DNA of 64,000 nucleotides from Flagellimonas sp. 389 (GTDB lineage: Bacteria; Bacteroidota; Bacteroidia; Flavobacteriales; Flavobacteriaceae), in the NCBI RefSeq assembly GCF_018449435.1, contig NZ_JAHCMU010000001.1, forward strand, positions 279,299-343,298, read 5' to 3'. Under the pieces are notes generated by a model. The model did not search any database. It had not been told where the DNA came from and saw nothing but the letters and a program-made list of their open reading frames with translations. This document shows positions 9,944-17,764 of the stretch, piece by piece. Numbering within the stretch: position 1 is the stretch's first letter; every line of letters begins with the position of its first letter. The translations under genes and the position numbers were made by a program.

Positions 9944-10360
9944 ATGAAAGAAATAGAAAAAACATTGGAAAACAAAAGTGTGCGACCTACGGCAATGCGC
10001 ATTTTGATTTATAAGTATATGGCCGAGAAAGAAATTGCTATTGCATTAACGGACATTGAGAATGCTTTCGCGAAAGCGGACAGAACTACGCTTTACCGAA
10101 CCTTAAAAACTTTTGAAGAAAAGGGAATCGTGCATCAAATCGACGATGGCACCAATATTTCAAAATATGCGCTTTGTGAACCTGGGTGCAATTGTGAAAT
10201 CGAACAAGATTTACACCTGCATTTTCATTGCAACAACTGCGATGAAACCGTATGTCTTACAGAACATAAGATACCGCAGGTTAATCTACCAGATGGATAT
10301 GTGGCTGAGGATGCTAACTTGGTTATAAAAGGTATTTGCGAAAAGTGTAGCGGGCAATAA
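9944..10360 (+). CDS. Fur-family metal-responsive transcriptional regulator
   Basis: This 138-residue protein has the Fur fold: a winged helix (RPTAMRILIYKYM...RTTLYRTLKTFEEKGIVHQI) and a dimerisation half with the structural-zinc Cys pairs HCNNC and CEKC plus HLHFHC. It has an additional Cys cluster, CEPGCNCE, before the dimerisation domain. It sits 22 bases after the RND adaptor and is probably the last gene of the operon starting at 3946, hence autoregulated through the 3907-3921 palindrome. A second similar site follows it at 10362-10376. Fur proteins usually repress uptake; linkage to efflux genes is less common. The metal sensed (Zn, Cu or other) cannot be told from sequence. Confidence 0.9.
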   Translation: MKEIEKTLENKSVRPTAMRILIYKYMAEKEIAIALTDIENAFAKADRTTLYRTLKTFEEKGIVHQIDDGTNISKYALCEPGCNCEIEQDLHLHFHCNNCDETVCLTEHKIPQVNLPDGYVAEDANLVIKGICEKCSGQ

Positions 10361-10361
10361 A

Positions 10362-10396
10362 TGCACTTCCGTTGCACGGTTTAAACCTGTACTTTG
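10362..10396 (+). promoter_or_regulatory. Promoter with Fur-family-type operator (copy 2)
   Basis: TGCACT-TCC-GTTGCA at 10362-10376 keeps the 6-3-6 layout of the perfect site at 3907-3921 with the right half identical. From GTTGCACG (10371-10378) there are exactly 14 bases to TTTG (10393-10396), as in copy 1. It precedes the STAS / DUF3703 / Zn-ATPase operon. Two identical promoter frames with a shared half-site argue for common control by the adjacent Fur-family protein. Confidence 0.5.
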
Positions 10397-10417
10397 AACT
10401 CTGAAAAATAAGAACTT

Positions 10418-10774
10418 ATGATACAGTTTATAGATACGAAAAAAGAGAGCCTGATTGCCGCAAAGCTTTCGGGTAAATTGAACGAAGAAAATTTAAAAAC
10501 CATTCACAAACAAATCCATCGAATCATCGACAAGGGTCACAAAGTGGACTTCTATTTTGAAATGGAAGATTTTGAAGGCTATACTATTAAAGGATTTTGG
10601 GAAGACATCAAGACTGATGTAGCCCATATCAAGGATTACGGGAAAATAGCATTTGTTGGAAATGAAAAATGGCAGGAATGGGCAGCAAAGGCAACCGATT
10701 TCTTTACCGGAAGCGAGGCCAAATATTTTGAAGCCAAAAATAAGGAACAGGCTATGACTTGGATTAATTTATAA
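10418..10774 (+). CDS. SpoIIAA-like STAS domain protein
   Basis: This 118-residue single-domain cytosolic protein has the alternating strand/helix pattern of the SpoIIAA-like STAS group (LIAAKLSGKLNEENLKTIHKQI, VDFYFEMEDFEGYT, KIAFVGNEKWQEWAAK, AKYFEAKNKEQAMTWI). Members of this group occur in many environmental bacteria with no clear function; they are often found beside metal and stress genes. It is the first gene behind the second Fur-type promoter, 9-12 bases ahead of the DUF3703 gene, so a part in metal tolerance is inferred from position only. Confidence 0.8.
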   Translation: MIQFIDTKKESLIAAKLSGKLNEENLKTIHKQIHRIIDKGHKVDFYFEMEDFEGYTIKGFWEDIKTDVAHIKDYGKIAFVGNEKWQEWAAKATDFFTGSEAKYFEAKNKEQAMTWINL

Positions 10775-10785
10775 AAACTTGTTTG

Positions 10786-11157
10786 ATGAAATATAATACC
10801 AACATCCCTAAAGGTTTAAAAGAACACTATGATAAGGAATTGAATCTATATCGTAATACATTGAATCGGAAAGATTATGGAATTGCTTGGAAGCATCTTG
10901 AACGCTCGCACATACTTGGGCAGTCCTATCCTTACGAACATACCTATTCTCATTGGCTAATGCTCAAATTTGGCTTTAGACAAAAAAATACAAAAGAAAT
11001 TTTAGGTCAAGTTGTTCGATTGGTCGTTGGCGGGTGGAAATCATTTATTGACCACGTGCCCGTAGGAAATACGGGTGGTGCTAAAGTTCCACCTCTTAAG
11101 AGAATGGAACTTCCTCACGACTTGGAAATTATCTTAAACCAATACAGACCAACCTAA
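10786..11157 (+). CDS. DUF3703 family protein
   Basis: A 123-residue soluble protein with the DUF3703 pattern (AWKHLERSHILGQSYPYEHTYSH, then GWKSFIDHVPVGNTGGA). The family is recurrent next to Zn/Cd/Co resistance genes; conserved His residues could bind metal, but no activity is known to me. ATG at 10786 is preferred over the TTG one codon earlier. The stop overlaps the start of the following ATPase (TAATG), so the two are translationally coupled. Confidence 0.85.
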   Translation: MKYNTNIPKGLKEHYDKELNLYRNTLNRKDYGIAWKHLERSHILGQSYPYEHTYSHWLMLKFGFRQKNTKEILGQVVRLVVGGWKSFIDHVPVGNTGGAKVPPLKRMELPHDLEIILNQYRPT

Positions 11158-13130
11158 TGAAAAAGAAAAAAGTAAACTTACGTGATTTAGACCCTAAAGA
11201 ACATAAGGGCGAGCACAGCCACGATGACGGACACAATCACAGCAGTCCGGAAGAATTGTCAAACTTCAGAATTTATTTGCCTGCCATTTTCAGCTTTGTG
11301 ATGCTGATTGCTGGAATTGCCATTGATTATTTTGATGCCTTTCCTTTTTTTGAAGGTTGGATTCGCGTTGTCTGGTATACGGTAGCTTATATCCCGGTTG
11401 GATTTCCTGTCATACGGGAAGGTTGGAATAGTATCTTAAAAGGCGACTTCTTCACAGAATTTTTCTTGATGTCCATCGCCACTTTGGGGGCATTTGCCAT
11501 AGGTGAATATCCCGAAGGTGTGGCGGTGATGCTTTTCTACGCCGTAGGCGAACTGTTTCAAAACGCAGCGGTCAATCGCGCCAAAAGAAATATTAAAGCA
11601 TTACTCGACGTGCCCCCTAATGAAGCATTGGTCTATCGAGATAATGATTTTGTCTCTGTCAATCCTGAAACCGTCGAGATTGGCGAGAAAATTCAGGTTC
11701 GGGTGGGTGAAAAAGTACCACTCGATGGTATTTTACTTTCAGATAAAGGGTCGTTTAATACAGCAGCTTTGACAGGTGAAAGCAAGCCCGATACCATTGC
11801 GAAAGGCGAAAAGGTTTTTGCGGGAAGCATCAATCTCGATGGTGTCATCGAAGTTGAAACCACTAAAGAGTTTAAGGACAGTTCCATTGCCCGTATTCTG
11901 GATATGGTGCAGAATGCCACCGCCCGTAAATCAAAGACTGAACTGTTCATCAGAAAGTTTGCACGGATTTACACACCTATCGTTGTATTTCTGGCTATTG
12001 GTCTGACTTTTCTTCCTTATTTCTTTATTGATGATTACGTGTTTCGTGATTGGTTGTACAGAGCATTAATTTTCTTAGTTATTTCCTGTCCCTGTGCATT
12101 GGTTATTTCCATTCCTTTGGGCTATTTCGGTGGTCTGGGTGCAGCATCACGTAACGGTATTTTATTCAAGGGCGCATCCTTTTTGGATGCGATGACCAAA
12201 GTAAATACCGTGGTAATGGACAAAACGGGAACTGTAACCAAGGGTGTTTTTAAGATTAAGGAAGTTGTAAATAGTTCTGGTTTCTCGGAAGCGGAATTTA
12301 TGAAATACTTGATGGCAATGGAAGAACAATCCACCCATCCCATTGCCAAGGCTATATTGGAATATAAAGCCGAGGGCGCAGATTTAGAGGCCTCAAATGT
12401 CTATGAGGTTGCAGGAAAAGGCCTAAAAGGAACGGTCAATGAAAAAACTGTTTTGATAGGTAATAAAGCGTTGATGACATCAAATGGCATCGAAGTTCCG
12501 TCTGCAACCAATGATATTGTGGAATCAATCGTAATGGTAGCCATCGACAGAAAATTTGCGGGCTACGTTACCATTGCCGATGAACTGAAGGAAGATGCCC
12601 ACCAAGCGATAAAACAAATCAGGGATTCTGGGATTTCTAAAGTAATAATGCTTTCTGGTGATAAGGATTCCATAACCCAACAGATAGCTAAAGAATTAAA
12701 AATCGATTGGGCAAAAGGTGACCTATTACCCGAAGATAAACTGAATGAAGTCGAAGAACTCAAAAGACAACCTGATTCGAAAGTAGCATTCATAGGCGAT
12801 GGCATTAACGATGCGCCAGTATTAGCTGTAAGTGATGTAGGTATAGCAATGGGCGGTTTGGGCAGCGATGTTGCTATCGAGACTGCAGATGTCATTATAC
12901 AGACCGACCAACCGAGCAAGATTGCACGAGCAATAAAAATTGGTCGTTCTACCCGAAGAATTGTTTGGCAAAATATTGCCTTGGCATTCGGTGTAAAATT
13001 TATAGTTCTCATTTTGGGTGCAGGTGGACTTGCCACAATGTGGGAAGCTGTTTTTGCTGATGTTGGTGTGGCGTTGCTTGCAATCCTCAATGCAGTACGG
13101 TTGCAGAAAATGAAATGGCAAGATTCTTAG
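11157..13130 (+). CDS. Zn/Cd/Pb-exporting P1B-2 ATPase
   Basis: This 657-residue P-type ATPase exports divalent soft metals. The N-terminus is a His/Asp-rich tail (HSHDDGHNHS) instead of a CxxC HMA domain. Motifs in order: TGES actuator loop, CPCALVISIPLGYFGG in the metal-binding helix (CPC followed by the pattern of Zn/Cd pumps, unlike [10 protein letters not shown] in the copper pump at the window start), [27 protein letters not shown], and a last helix DVGVALLAILNAVRL with the Asp typical of P1B-2. It is the third gene of the second metal operon. Substrate by motif: Zn, Cd or Pb; Co less likely. Confidence 0.93.
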   Translation: MKKKKVNLRDLDPKEHKGEHSHDDGHNHSSPEELSNFRIYLPAIFSFVMLIAGIAIDYFDAFPFFEGWIRVVWYTVAYIPVGFPVIREGWNSILKGDFFTEFFLMSIATLGAFAIGEYPEGVAVMLFYAVGELFQNAAVNRAKRNIKALLDVPPNEALVYRDNDFVSVNPETVEIGEKIQVRVGEKVPLDGILLSDKGSFNTAALTGESKPDTIAKGEKVFAGSINLDGVIEVETTKEFKDSSIARILDMVQNATARKSKTELFIRKFARIYTPIVVFLAIGLTFLPYFFIDDYVFRDWLYRALIFLVISCPCALVISIPLGYFGGLGAASRNGILFKGASFLDAMTKVNTVVMDKTGTVTKGVFKIKEVVNSSGFSEAEFMKYLMAMEEQSTHPIAKAILEYKAEGADLEASNVYEVAGKGLKGTVNEKTVLIGNKALMTSNGIEVPSATNDIVESIVMVAIDRKFAGYVTIADELKEDAHQAIKQIRDSGISKVIMLSGDKDSITQQIAKELKIDWAKGDLLPEDKLNEVEELKRQPDSKVAFIGDGINDAPVLAVSDVGIAMGGLGSDVAIETADVIIQTDQPSKIARAIKIGRSTRRIVWQNIALAFGVKFIVLILGAGGLATMWEAVFADVGVALLAILNAVRLQKMKWQDS

Positions 13131-13215
13131 AATACCTGTAAATCGTGATGTGCTGAATGAAAGTACATTGCAAATAATAACCATTATATTTATAGGTCAC
13201 AACAAGTCCTATTTT

Positions 13216-13701
13216 ATGATACATATAATTACAACAGGTGGTACAATTGAGGGGCTGGACTATGATTCAGAAAAGAATCAGACTCAAGAAAATAAAATCT
13301 CGATTGAGGATTTTTTTAGGTCGGCAAATGTTTCATTTTCCTATTCAATAGAGAATGTCCTCAATAAAGATAGTCGCTTTATTACAGACGATGACCGTAG
13401 GCTTTTGGTTGATAAAATCAAAGCTACGAGCGCGAAAAAAATAATAGTTACCCACGGTACTTTCACTATGGAAGATACCGCAAAATATATCGGAAAACTT
13501 AACCTAAATAAAACGATAGTCTTGGTTGGCTCATTCGTTCTAGGTTCATCTTATGGCACGGATGCCCCTTTTAATTTAGGTTATGCAATATGCTCAGTAC
13601 AATTTCTAAAACCAGATGTATATGTGGCTATGAATGGCACTATATTTCATTGGAAGAATGTCACAAAAAATTTAGAAACCAACAAATTTGAGCAGAGATG
13701 A
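13216..13701 (+). CDS. Asparaginase-like domain protein (short)
   Basis: The protein has 161 residues from the ATG at 13216; the reading frame is open further upstream, but those residues do not look like part of the fold. It has both catalytic Thr motifs of the L-asparaginase N-terminal domain: TTGGTIEG near the start and THGTFTMEDTAKYI near residue 75, with a following VGSF strand. The C-terminal domain of full-size asparaginases (330 or so residues) is absent, so it is either a compact amidohydrolase or has another substrate. It lies between the Zn ATPase and a LuxR-type membrane regulator, 9 bases from the latter; no link to metals is obvious. Confidence 0.78.
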   Translation: MIHIITTGGTIEGLDYDSEKNQTQENKISIEDFFRSANVSFSYSIENVLNKDSRFITDDDRRLLVDKIKATSAKKIIVTHGTFTMEDTAKYIGKLNLNKTIVLVGSFVLGSSYGTDAPFNLGYAICSVQFLKPDVYVAMNGTIFHWKNVTKNLETNKFEQR

Positions 13702-13710
13702 AAAAGATAA

Positions 13711-14628
13711 ATGTTTGGAACATCAATACATTGGACTACTTTTTTCTATCTTTTATTAGATACGGTCATTGTATTGTTTACACTTTACTACTCAACTCGA
13801 AAAGATTCAAGTGGTTATAAACGATTTTTATCTTTGGGTATTTTATTTATTACCTATAATCTAACAGGTGGATTTTTGCCAATTAAGAACTTTCCTGGTC
13901 CTCTCATTATTCAGTACATTATAACTTATGGCGTTGCCATAGCTCTATGTGTTTATATAGTTTACTACCTCTATAAAGAATATGATATCATTGTATTAAA
14001 GTACAATTCTTCTATTAGAAATTTAGCGATTTTGTCTTCTGGAAGTTTTATTATACTATTTTTAATTCCATACTTTTTTACCTATTCCTTAGACGCTTCA
14101 AGGTTACTTTTTACCATACCTATTTCTGTTCTTGCCTTTGTGTTTTTAGGTATGTTTTATGAAAGAATTTCCCATCCAAACAATCCAAATGAATACATCC
14201 TACGTCGTAATAGGTTATCAATGATTAGTGTGACAAGTATTGCATTGTTACCTATATTAACCTTAATCGGGGATTTTCAATGGTTGACTTTTACTGTTAT
14301 GAATGCTGCTTTTTATGCTATAACCATTATTGAAATAGACCGACATTTGTATTTTTTGGAAAACAAGACCAAAATGTATGAAGTATTTGCAATGAGCAAG
14401 GAACAGGCAATTAACTCGGCAGAAACGAAAATAATCTACGAAAACTTGACACGAAGGGAAATAGAAATTACCTTATCTATTCTGAGTAATCTTAGTTACA
14501 AACAAATAGCCAAAGATTTATTCATTGCTGAAAGTACTGTCTCTAAACACGCTTCTAATATCTATAAAAAAACTGGTGTAAAAAATAGAAGACAATTCAT
14601 TAGTCGATATCGAAAAAAGGCGAAGTAG
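13711..14628 (+). CDS. Membrane protein with C-terminal LuxR-type DNA-binding domain
   Basis: A 305-residue protein with about seven hydrophobic helices in the first 215 residues and a LuxR/GerE helix-turn-helix at the end (LTRREIEITLSILSNLSYKQIAKDLFIAESTVSKHASNIYKKTGV). This membrane-sensor-plus-LuxR layout suggests one-component signalling from the membrane to DNA. The target is unknown; the neighbouring asparaginase-like gene is probably in the same operon. An inverted repeat pair (14654-14697) lies just downstream. The start at 13711 is the TTT-GGA context ATG after a TAA-free gap of nine bases; no strong ribosome site is visible, as usual for this phylum. Confidence 0.85.
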   Translation: MFGTSIHWTTFFYLLLDTVIVLFTLYYSTRKDSSGYKRFLSLGILFITYNLTGGFLPIKNFPGPLIIQYIITYGVAIALCVYIVYYLYKEYDIIVLKYNSSIRNLAILSSGSFIILFLIPYFFTYSLDASRLLFTIPISVLAFVFLGMFYERISHPNNPNEYILRRNRLSMISVTSIALLPILTLIGDFQWLTFTVMNAAFYAITIIEIDRHLYFLENKTKMYEVFAMSKEQAINSAETKIIYENLTRREIEITLSILSNLSYKQIAKDLFIAESTVSKHASNIYKKTGVKNRRQFISRYRKKAK

Positions 14629-14653
14629 CGTTGTTCTTGATACTATAACAATT

Positions 14654-14697
14654 ACCGTAGGAAAATACGGTTTATTCCGTACATATCTACGGAATAA
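14654..14697. repeat. Two adjacent perfect inverted repeats upstream of rteC
   Basis: ACCGTA-N6-TACGGT (14654-14671) is followed immediately by TTATTCCGTA-N6-TACGGAATAA (14672-14697), a perfect 10-base stem. Both contain the CCGTA/TACGG core found again in the two palindromes at 15771-15783 and 15908-15922. They could be a transcription terminator for the LuxR gene, but the repeated core and fixed six-base loops suggest protein-binding sites near rteC. Confidence 0.6.
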
Positions 14698-14887
14698 AAT
14701 ACCCTTCTTTCAAAATTATGTTATTACATTTCAGTTGTTCTTTGGCCGCCCTTTGTCGTAAAAACTTCTACTTTCAAGTACCTGTCCCACACATTCGCAA
14801 CTAAAGAATTCTAACAACCACTAACAACCCATCCAAACTAAGACCGCCCACAATAATGTTGGTGCTTAACTGTATTTATGGCTATAA

Positions 14888-15724
14888 ATGGATTTAGAAT
14901 CACTAGGCGAAAATCTTCTCGTAGAATTAGACGGGATAAGGCTCGAAAATCTTCCGATTTTGGAACTATCCTATCGTTCCATCGAGTTAAGTAGAAATTT
15001 GCTTACCGTTTTTAAAAGAAATATTTTGGCTAATGATTTTAAAAGTATTGATGATGAAATTGATTTCTTTAAAAAAATAAAACAAGTACCATTAATTAAA
15101 CTTATATACTTCTCAGAGATTCATTCTTTTGAAATTCAATTTCCTAAAGCTGATAGAGCTGCCCAACTAAAATTTATAAAAAAGAAGATTGGTAAACTAA
15201 ATCGCTTTTTTCTTTATAACCTTGACTTTGGCCAATACGTAAAATCTGGGGCAACCCATTTTGATAAGACATATTACACAAGAGACCATCTCGATAAGTA
15301 TCATATCACTACTTCTAAATTCTATTTTCAAGACCCTGATTTTTGTACGCCAAGAGATATGCTTTTAGGAAAGTTCAAGGCCTATACTTCCCTTATTAAT
15401 TATATGGCCCAAAAGAAACATTCTATTAAAAATAGATTGAATGGTTTTAGTGTGAATATAAAACCTACTGAAAAAATTATTTGGCCATTCACAAATACAG
15501 ATTGGGTTGAGCTGCTCTACGCACTATGCGCAAAAGGTCTCGGGAAGCAGGACAATAAAAGTATTATGCAACTTTCTAGAAAGTTGCAACAGATATTTGA
15601 TTTTGAACCCAAAGACATCTACAAAACCTTTCAAGACATCAAGAATCGTAAAAACAGCCGAACATTGTTCCTTGACCAGCTGATTGCTTCCCTTCTTTCA
15701 GAAATGGATAAAAGCGAGGAATAG
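14888..15724 (+). CDS. rteC: RteC-like regulator of element excision
   Basis: This 278-residue protein resembles RteC, the protein that in CTnDOT activates the excision operon. The N-terminal two thirds is helical (with FFKKIKQVPLIKLIYFSEIHSFE and the ARSK-type FYFQDPDFCTPRDMLLGKFKAY segment); the last 80 residues carry the winged-helix part recognisable by IIWPFTNTDWVELLYALCAKG. RteA and RteB, which control RteC in CTnDOT, are not present in the window. The next gene but one element, the Xis-like protein at 16045, lies behind palindromes with a common core, consistent with RteC-driven excision. Assignment rests on the C-terminal segment and gene context. Confidence 0.85.
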   Translation: MDLESLGENLLVELDGIRLENLPILELSYRSIELSRNLLTVFKRNILANDFKSIDDEIDFFKKIKQVPLIKLIYFSEIHSFEIQFPKADRAAQLKFIKKKIGKLNRFFLYNLDFGQYVKSGATHFDKTYYTRDHLDKYHITTSKFYFQDPDFCTPRDMLLGKFKAYTSLINYMAQKKHSIKNRLNGFSVNIKPTEKIIWPFTNTDWVELLYALCAKGLGKQDNKSIMQLSRKLQQIFDFEPKDIYKTFQDIKNRKNSRTLFLDQLIASLLSEMDKSEE

Positions 15725-15770
15725 TCGCTAACCATTCTCATTTACCTATCCTTTTATCTGCTAAAATAAG

Positions 15771-15922
15771 ACCGTACTACGGTTGACCTACGGTAATTAT
15801 ATTCTCATCCTCTTTTCCATAAATTTTGGTACAATTTAAAGTTCAATTAATAGTGCAAACACCTCAAAACACCCTAAAACTAATCAAATTTCAAAATGTT
15901 AAATTTTGACCGTAGTACGGTC
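15771..15922. promoter_or_regulatory. Candidate RteC-binding palindromes upstream of xis-like gene
   Basis: In the 320-base gap between rteC and the Xis-like gene lie ACCGTA-C-TACGGT (15771-15783), a loose half site TACGGT at 15789-15794, and GACCGTA-G-TACGGTC (15908-15922), a perfect 7-1-7 palindrome. Known: CTnDOT RteC binds an inverted repeat upstream of its excision operon. Inferred: these are the operator sites of this element's RteC and perhaps of its own autoregulation. The rest of the gap is AT-rich with no gene. Confidence 0.55.
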
Positions 15923-16044
15923 GTACTGGGGAATAAAATCCATTAAAGCTATTCAAATTTGTAGAACGAAAGTCAAATCAGGTCAGAGGCTATCAAATTA
16001 GTTGACAACGATGAGATAGTCTCTTTCTTTAAAACCGTTCTATT

Positions 16045-16329
16045 ATGCCGACAAGTATTATAACAACAGACGACCTTCGGGAATTCAAAATGGAATTGCT
16101 CGATGATATTAAAAAACTACTATCCAAACAAGCTACTGGAAAGCTAAAAAAGTACCTCAAATCTTCTGAGGTAATGGACTTGCTACAAGTCAGCCCAGGC
16201 ACTTTACAAAATCTTCGCATCAACGGTACATTACCCTATACCAAAGTTGGTGGTATTATCTATTATGATGCCGAAGAAATTCAAAATATAATGATTGCCA
16301 ACCGTGTACATCACAGTTCAAATTCTTAA
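16045..16329 (+). CDS. Excisionase-like helix-turn-helix protein
   Basis: This 94-residue protein has a short N-terminal coiled coil (DLREFKMELLDDIKKLLSK) and a MerR/excisionase-type HTH_17 domain (KYLKSSEVMDLLQVSPGTLQNLRINGTLPYTKVGG.IYY). It matches the Xis/orf3-type proteins that sit directly behind RteC-controlled promoters in CTnDOT-like elements, where they assist excision and regulate transfer genes. The ATG at 16045 is the only sensible start. The stop codon abuts the next gene's ATG (16330), indicating one operon. Confidence 0.85.
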   Translation: MPTSIITTDDLREFKMELLDDIKKLLSKQATGKLKKYLKSSEVMDLLQVSPGTLQNLRINGTLPYTKVGGIIYYDAEEIQNIMIANRVHHSSNS

Positions 16330-17085
16330 ATGATGAACTATATAAAGCTACTTAATGCGGCTTTTGAAAAGTTCTATTTTGATGACCGCCTGAATCCTAC
16401 CCATATCAGTTTGTATATGGCATTGTTCCAAGAATGGAACAGCAGCCGCTTTGCAGATGAATTTTATGTTAACCGTAGAGATTTAATGCGCTGTGCAAAA
16501 ATAGGCTCAAAATCCACATACCATCGATGCGTTACAGATTTAGACTCGTGGCTTTACCTGTGTTATTTCCCTTCAAACAATCCATACAAGGGCAGCAAAA
16601 TAAAGATGTCCATTATCGTTACAAGTGATGAACCAGATATGGGACGGTACAATCCCACATTAGAACAGCTTGCGGAACAGTACTATCCCATACGTGAACC
16701 AGTTGTGGGACAGCACCATCCCATAAATGGACAGGTTGTAGACCCACACCGTCCCGTAGGTGGACAAGCATTGGTATCTACTACAAACAATATCAAACAG
16801 GAAAACTATATAAAACAGCCAAAGGGCTGGCAGGCCGTAATTGATTTTTTTGTTGAAAAAGGTTTTAATGCTGATGAAGGAAAAAAGTTTTTTGAGCATT
16901 ATGAAACTCGTAATTGGCAAACTAGCGATGGAAAAGAGATTCGAGATTGGCGCGCCCTGGCCACAAATTGGCTGGATAGAACCGAATTGTTCGACGAGGA
17001 AAACAAGTCAAACAAAAAACAAGCATCCCAAATTAAGGACAACTTGCGAACCACTAAAAACAAAGACTATGGACAACCCCTCTAA
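16330..17085 (+). CDS. Putative replication/regulatory protein with central tandem repeats
   Basis: A 251-residue protein with three parts: an N-terminal helix-turn-helix-like region (residues 15-90, LNPTHISLYMALFQEWNSSRF... NRRDLMRCAKIGSKSTYHRC), a central repeat of four 11-residue units with pattern xQxxPIxxQVV (105-148), and a C-terminal region WQAVIDFFVEKGF...EIRDWRALATNWLDR common in phage and element replication proteins. Similar proteins are paired with a DnaC-like ATPase in Bacteroidota ICEs, as here: the next ATG is 17 bases inside this gene. I infer a role in initiation of element replication or its regulation. ATG-ATG at the start leaves a one-codon uncertainty. Confidence 0.65.
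   Translation: MMNYIKLLNAAFEKFYFDDRLNPTHISLYMALFQEWNSSRFADEFYVNRRDLMRCAKIGSKSTYHRCVTDLDSWLYLCYFPSNNPYKGSKIKMSIIVTSDEPDMGRYNPTLEQLAEQYYPIREPVVGQHHPINGQVVDPHRPVGGQALVSTTNNIKQENYIKQPKGWQAVIDFFVEKGFNADEGKKFFEHYETRNWQTSDGKEIRDWRALATNWLDRTELFDEENKSNKKQASQIKDNLRTTKNKDYGQPL
16642..16773 (+). repeat. Four tandem 33-base degenerate repeats
   Basis: Four consecutive 33-base units start at 16642, 16675, 16708 and 16741. The core is GGACrGyACmATCCCAtA; units 1 and 3 are preceded so as to create TGGGA-N8-TCCCA inverted repeats. The length is eleven codons, so the repeat is kept in frame. It may only be a protein repeat, or it may double as iteron-like binding sites within a replication gene. Confidence 0.75.
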
Positions 17086-17731
17086 AATTACCGAAGGTGG
17101 CGTGGAATACTCATTGGGGAAATTTGATGGAAAAAGTGTTATTTATGACTTTCCAAAAATTTTGATTTATTTGAATGCCAAGGGAAAGTTGCTCTTTGGT
17201 AAAAATTTCAAAATTTATGATGAAGACAAGGATATTCTACTGAAGCTCTGTTCTTATTTTATTAGGGATAAAGATAACTGTGCCGCCTACGGAATTGACA
17301 TTGAAAAAGGAATTTTACTTTCCGGACCAGTAGGTTGTGGAAAGACTAGTTTGATGAAGCTTTTGCGCCACATAGTTCCGATGCAACGCCCTTACGAAAT
17401 GATTCCTTGCCGGAATGTGACTTTTGGTTTTAACCATCTTGGTTTTAAAACTGTTGAGGAATATGGGAACACCAAATTCTATTGTTTTGATGACCTTGGT
17501 GTAGAACCTGCAGGACGGTTTTATGGCAAAGACTTGAACGTAATGGGCGAAGTTCTCTTGTCTAGATATGAACTCTATCTCGATACCAAACACAAAATCA
17601 AAACTCACGCTACTACGAACCTTAATGCTGAAGAACTTGAAGAACGTTATGGAAATCGTGTTCGTAGCAGAATGCGTGAATTGTTTAATTTGATTGCTTT
17701 TGATAAGGGGGCTGGGGATAAGAGGAAATGA
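17069..17731 (+). CDS. DnaC-like P-loop ATPase
   Basis: A 220-residue AAA-type ATPase, related by eye to DnaC/IstB helicase-loader ATPases. Walker A is GPVGCGKTSLMK (about residue 88-99), Walker B FYCFDDLGVEP (about 147-157), followed by a sensor-like THATTNLNAEEL and arginine-finger-like NRVRSRMRELF. The start chosen is ATG 17069, which overlaps the upstream gene by 17 bases and gives the full fold; the open frame goes further upstream but runs through the other gene. With the preceding protein it probably forms the element's replication-initiation pair. It ends 33 bases before the convergent response-regulator gene. Confidence 0.8.
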   Translation: MDNPSKITEGGVEYSLGKFDGKSVIYDFPKILIYLNAKGKLLFGKNFKIYDEDKDILLKLCSYFIRDKDNCAAYGIDIEKGILLSGPVGCGKTSLMKLLRHIVPMQRPYEMIPCRNVTFGFNHLGFKTVEEYGNTKFYCFDDLGVEPAGRFYGKDLNVMGEVLLSRYELYLDTKHKIKTHATTNLNAEELEERYGNRVRSRMRELFNLIAFDKGAGDKRK

Positions 17732-17764
17732 ATGAAAAATATTTACTCGATTTTTCACTCCATA

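Noticed and set aside
12563-13090. 175-codon minus-strand ORF inside the Zn ATPase
   Set aside because: Antisense shadow of a well-conserved P-type ATPase; composition follows the codon pattern of the real gene.
16642-16773. CRISPR-like array
   Set aside because: Units are directly contiguous 33-mers without spacers and lie in frame in a coding gene; no cas genes are present in the window.
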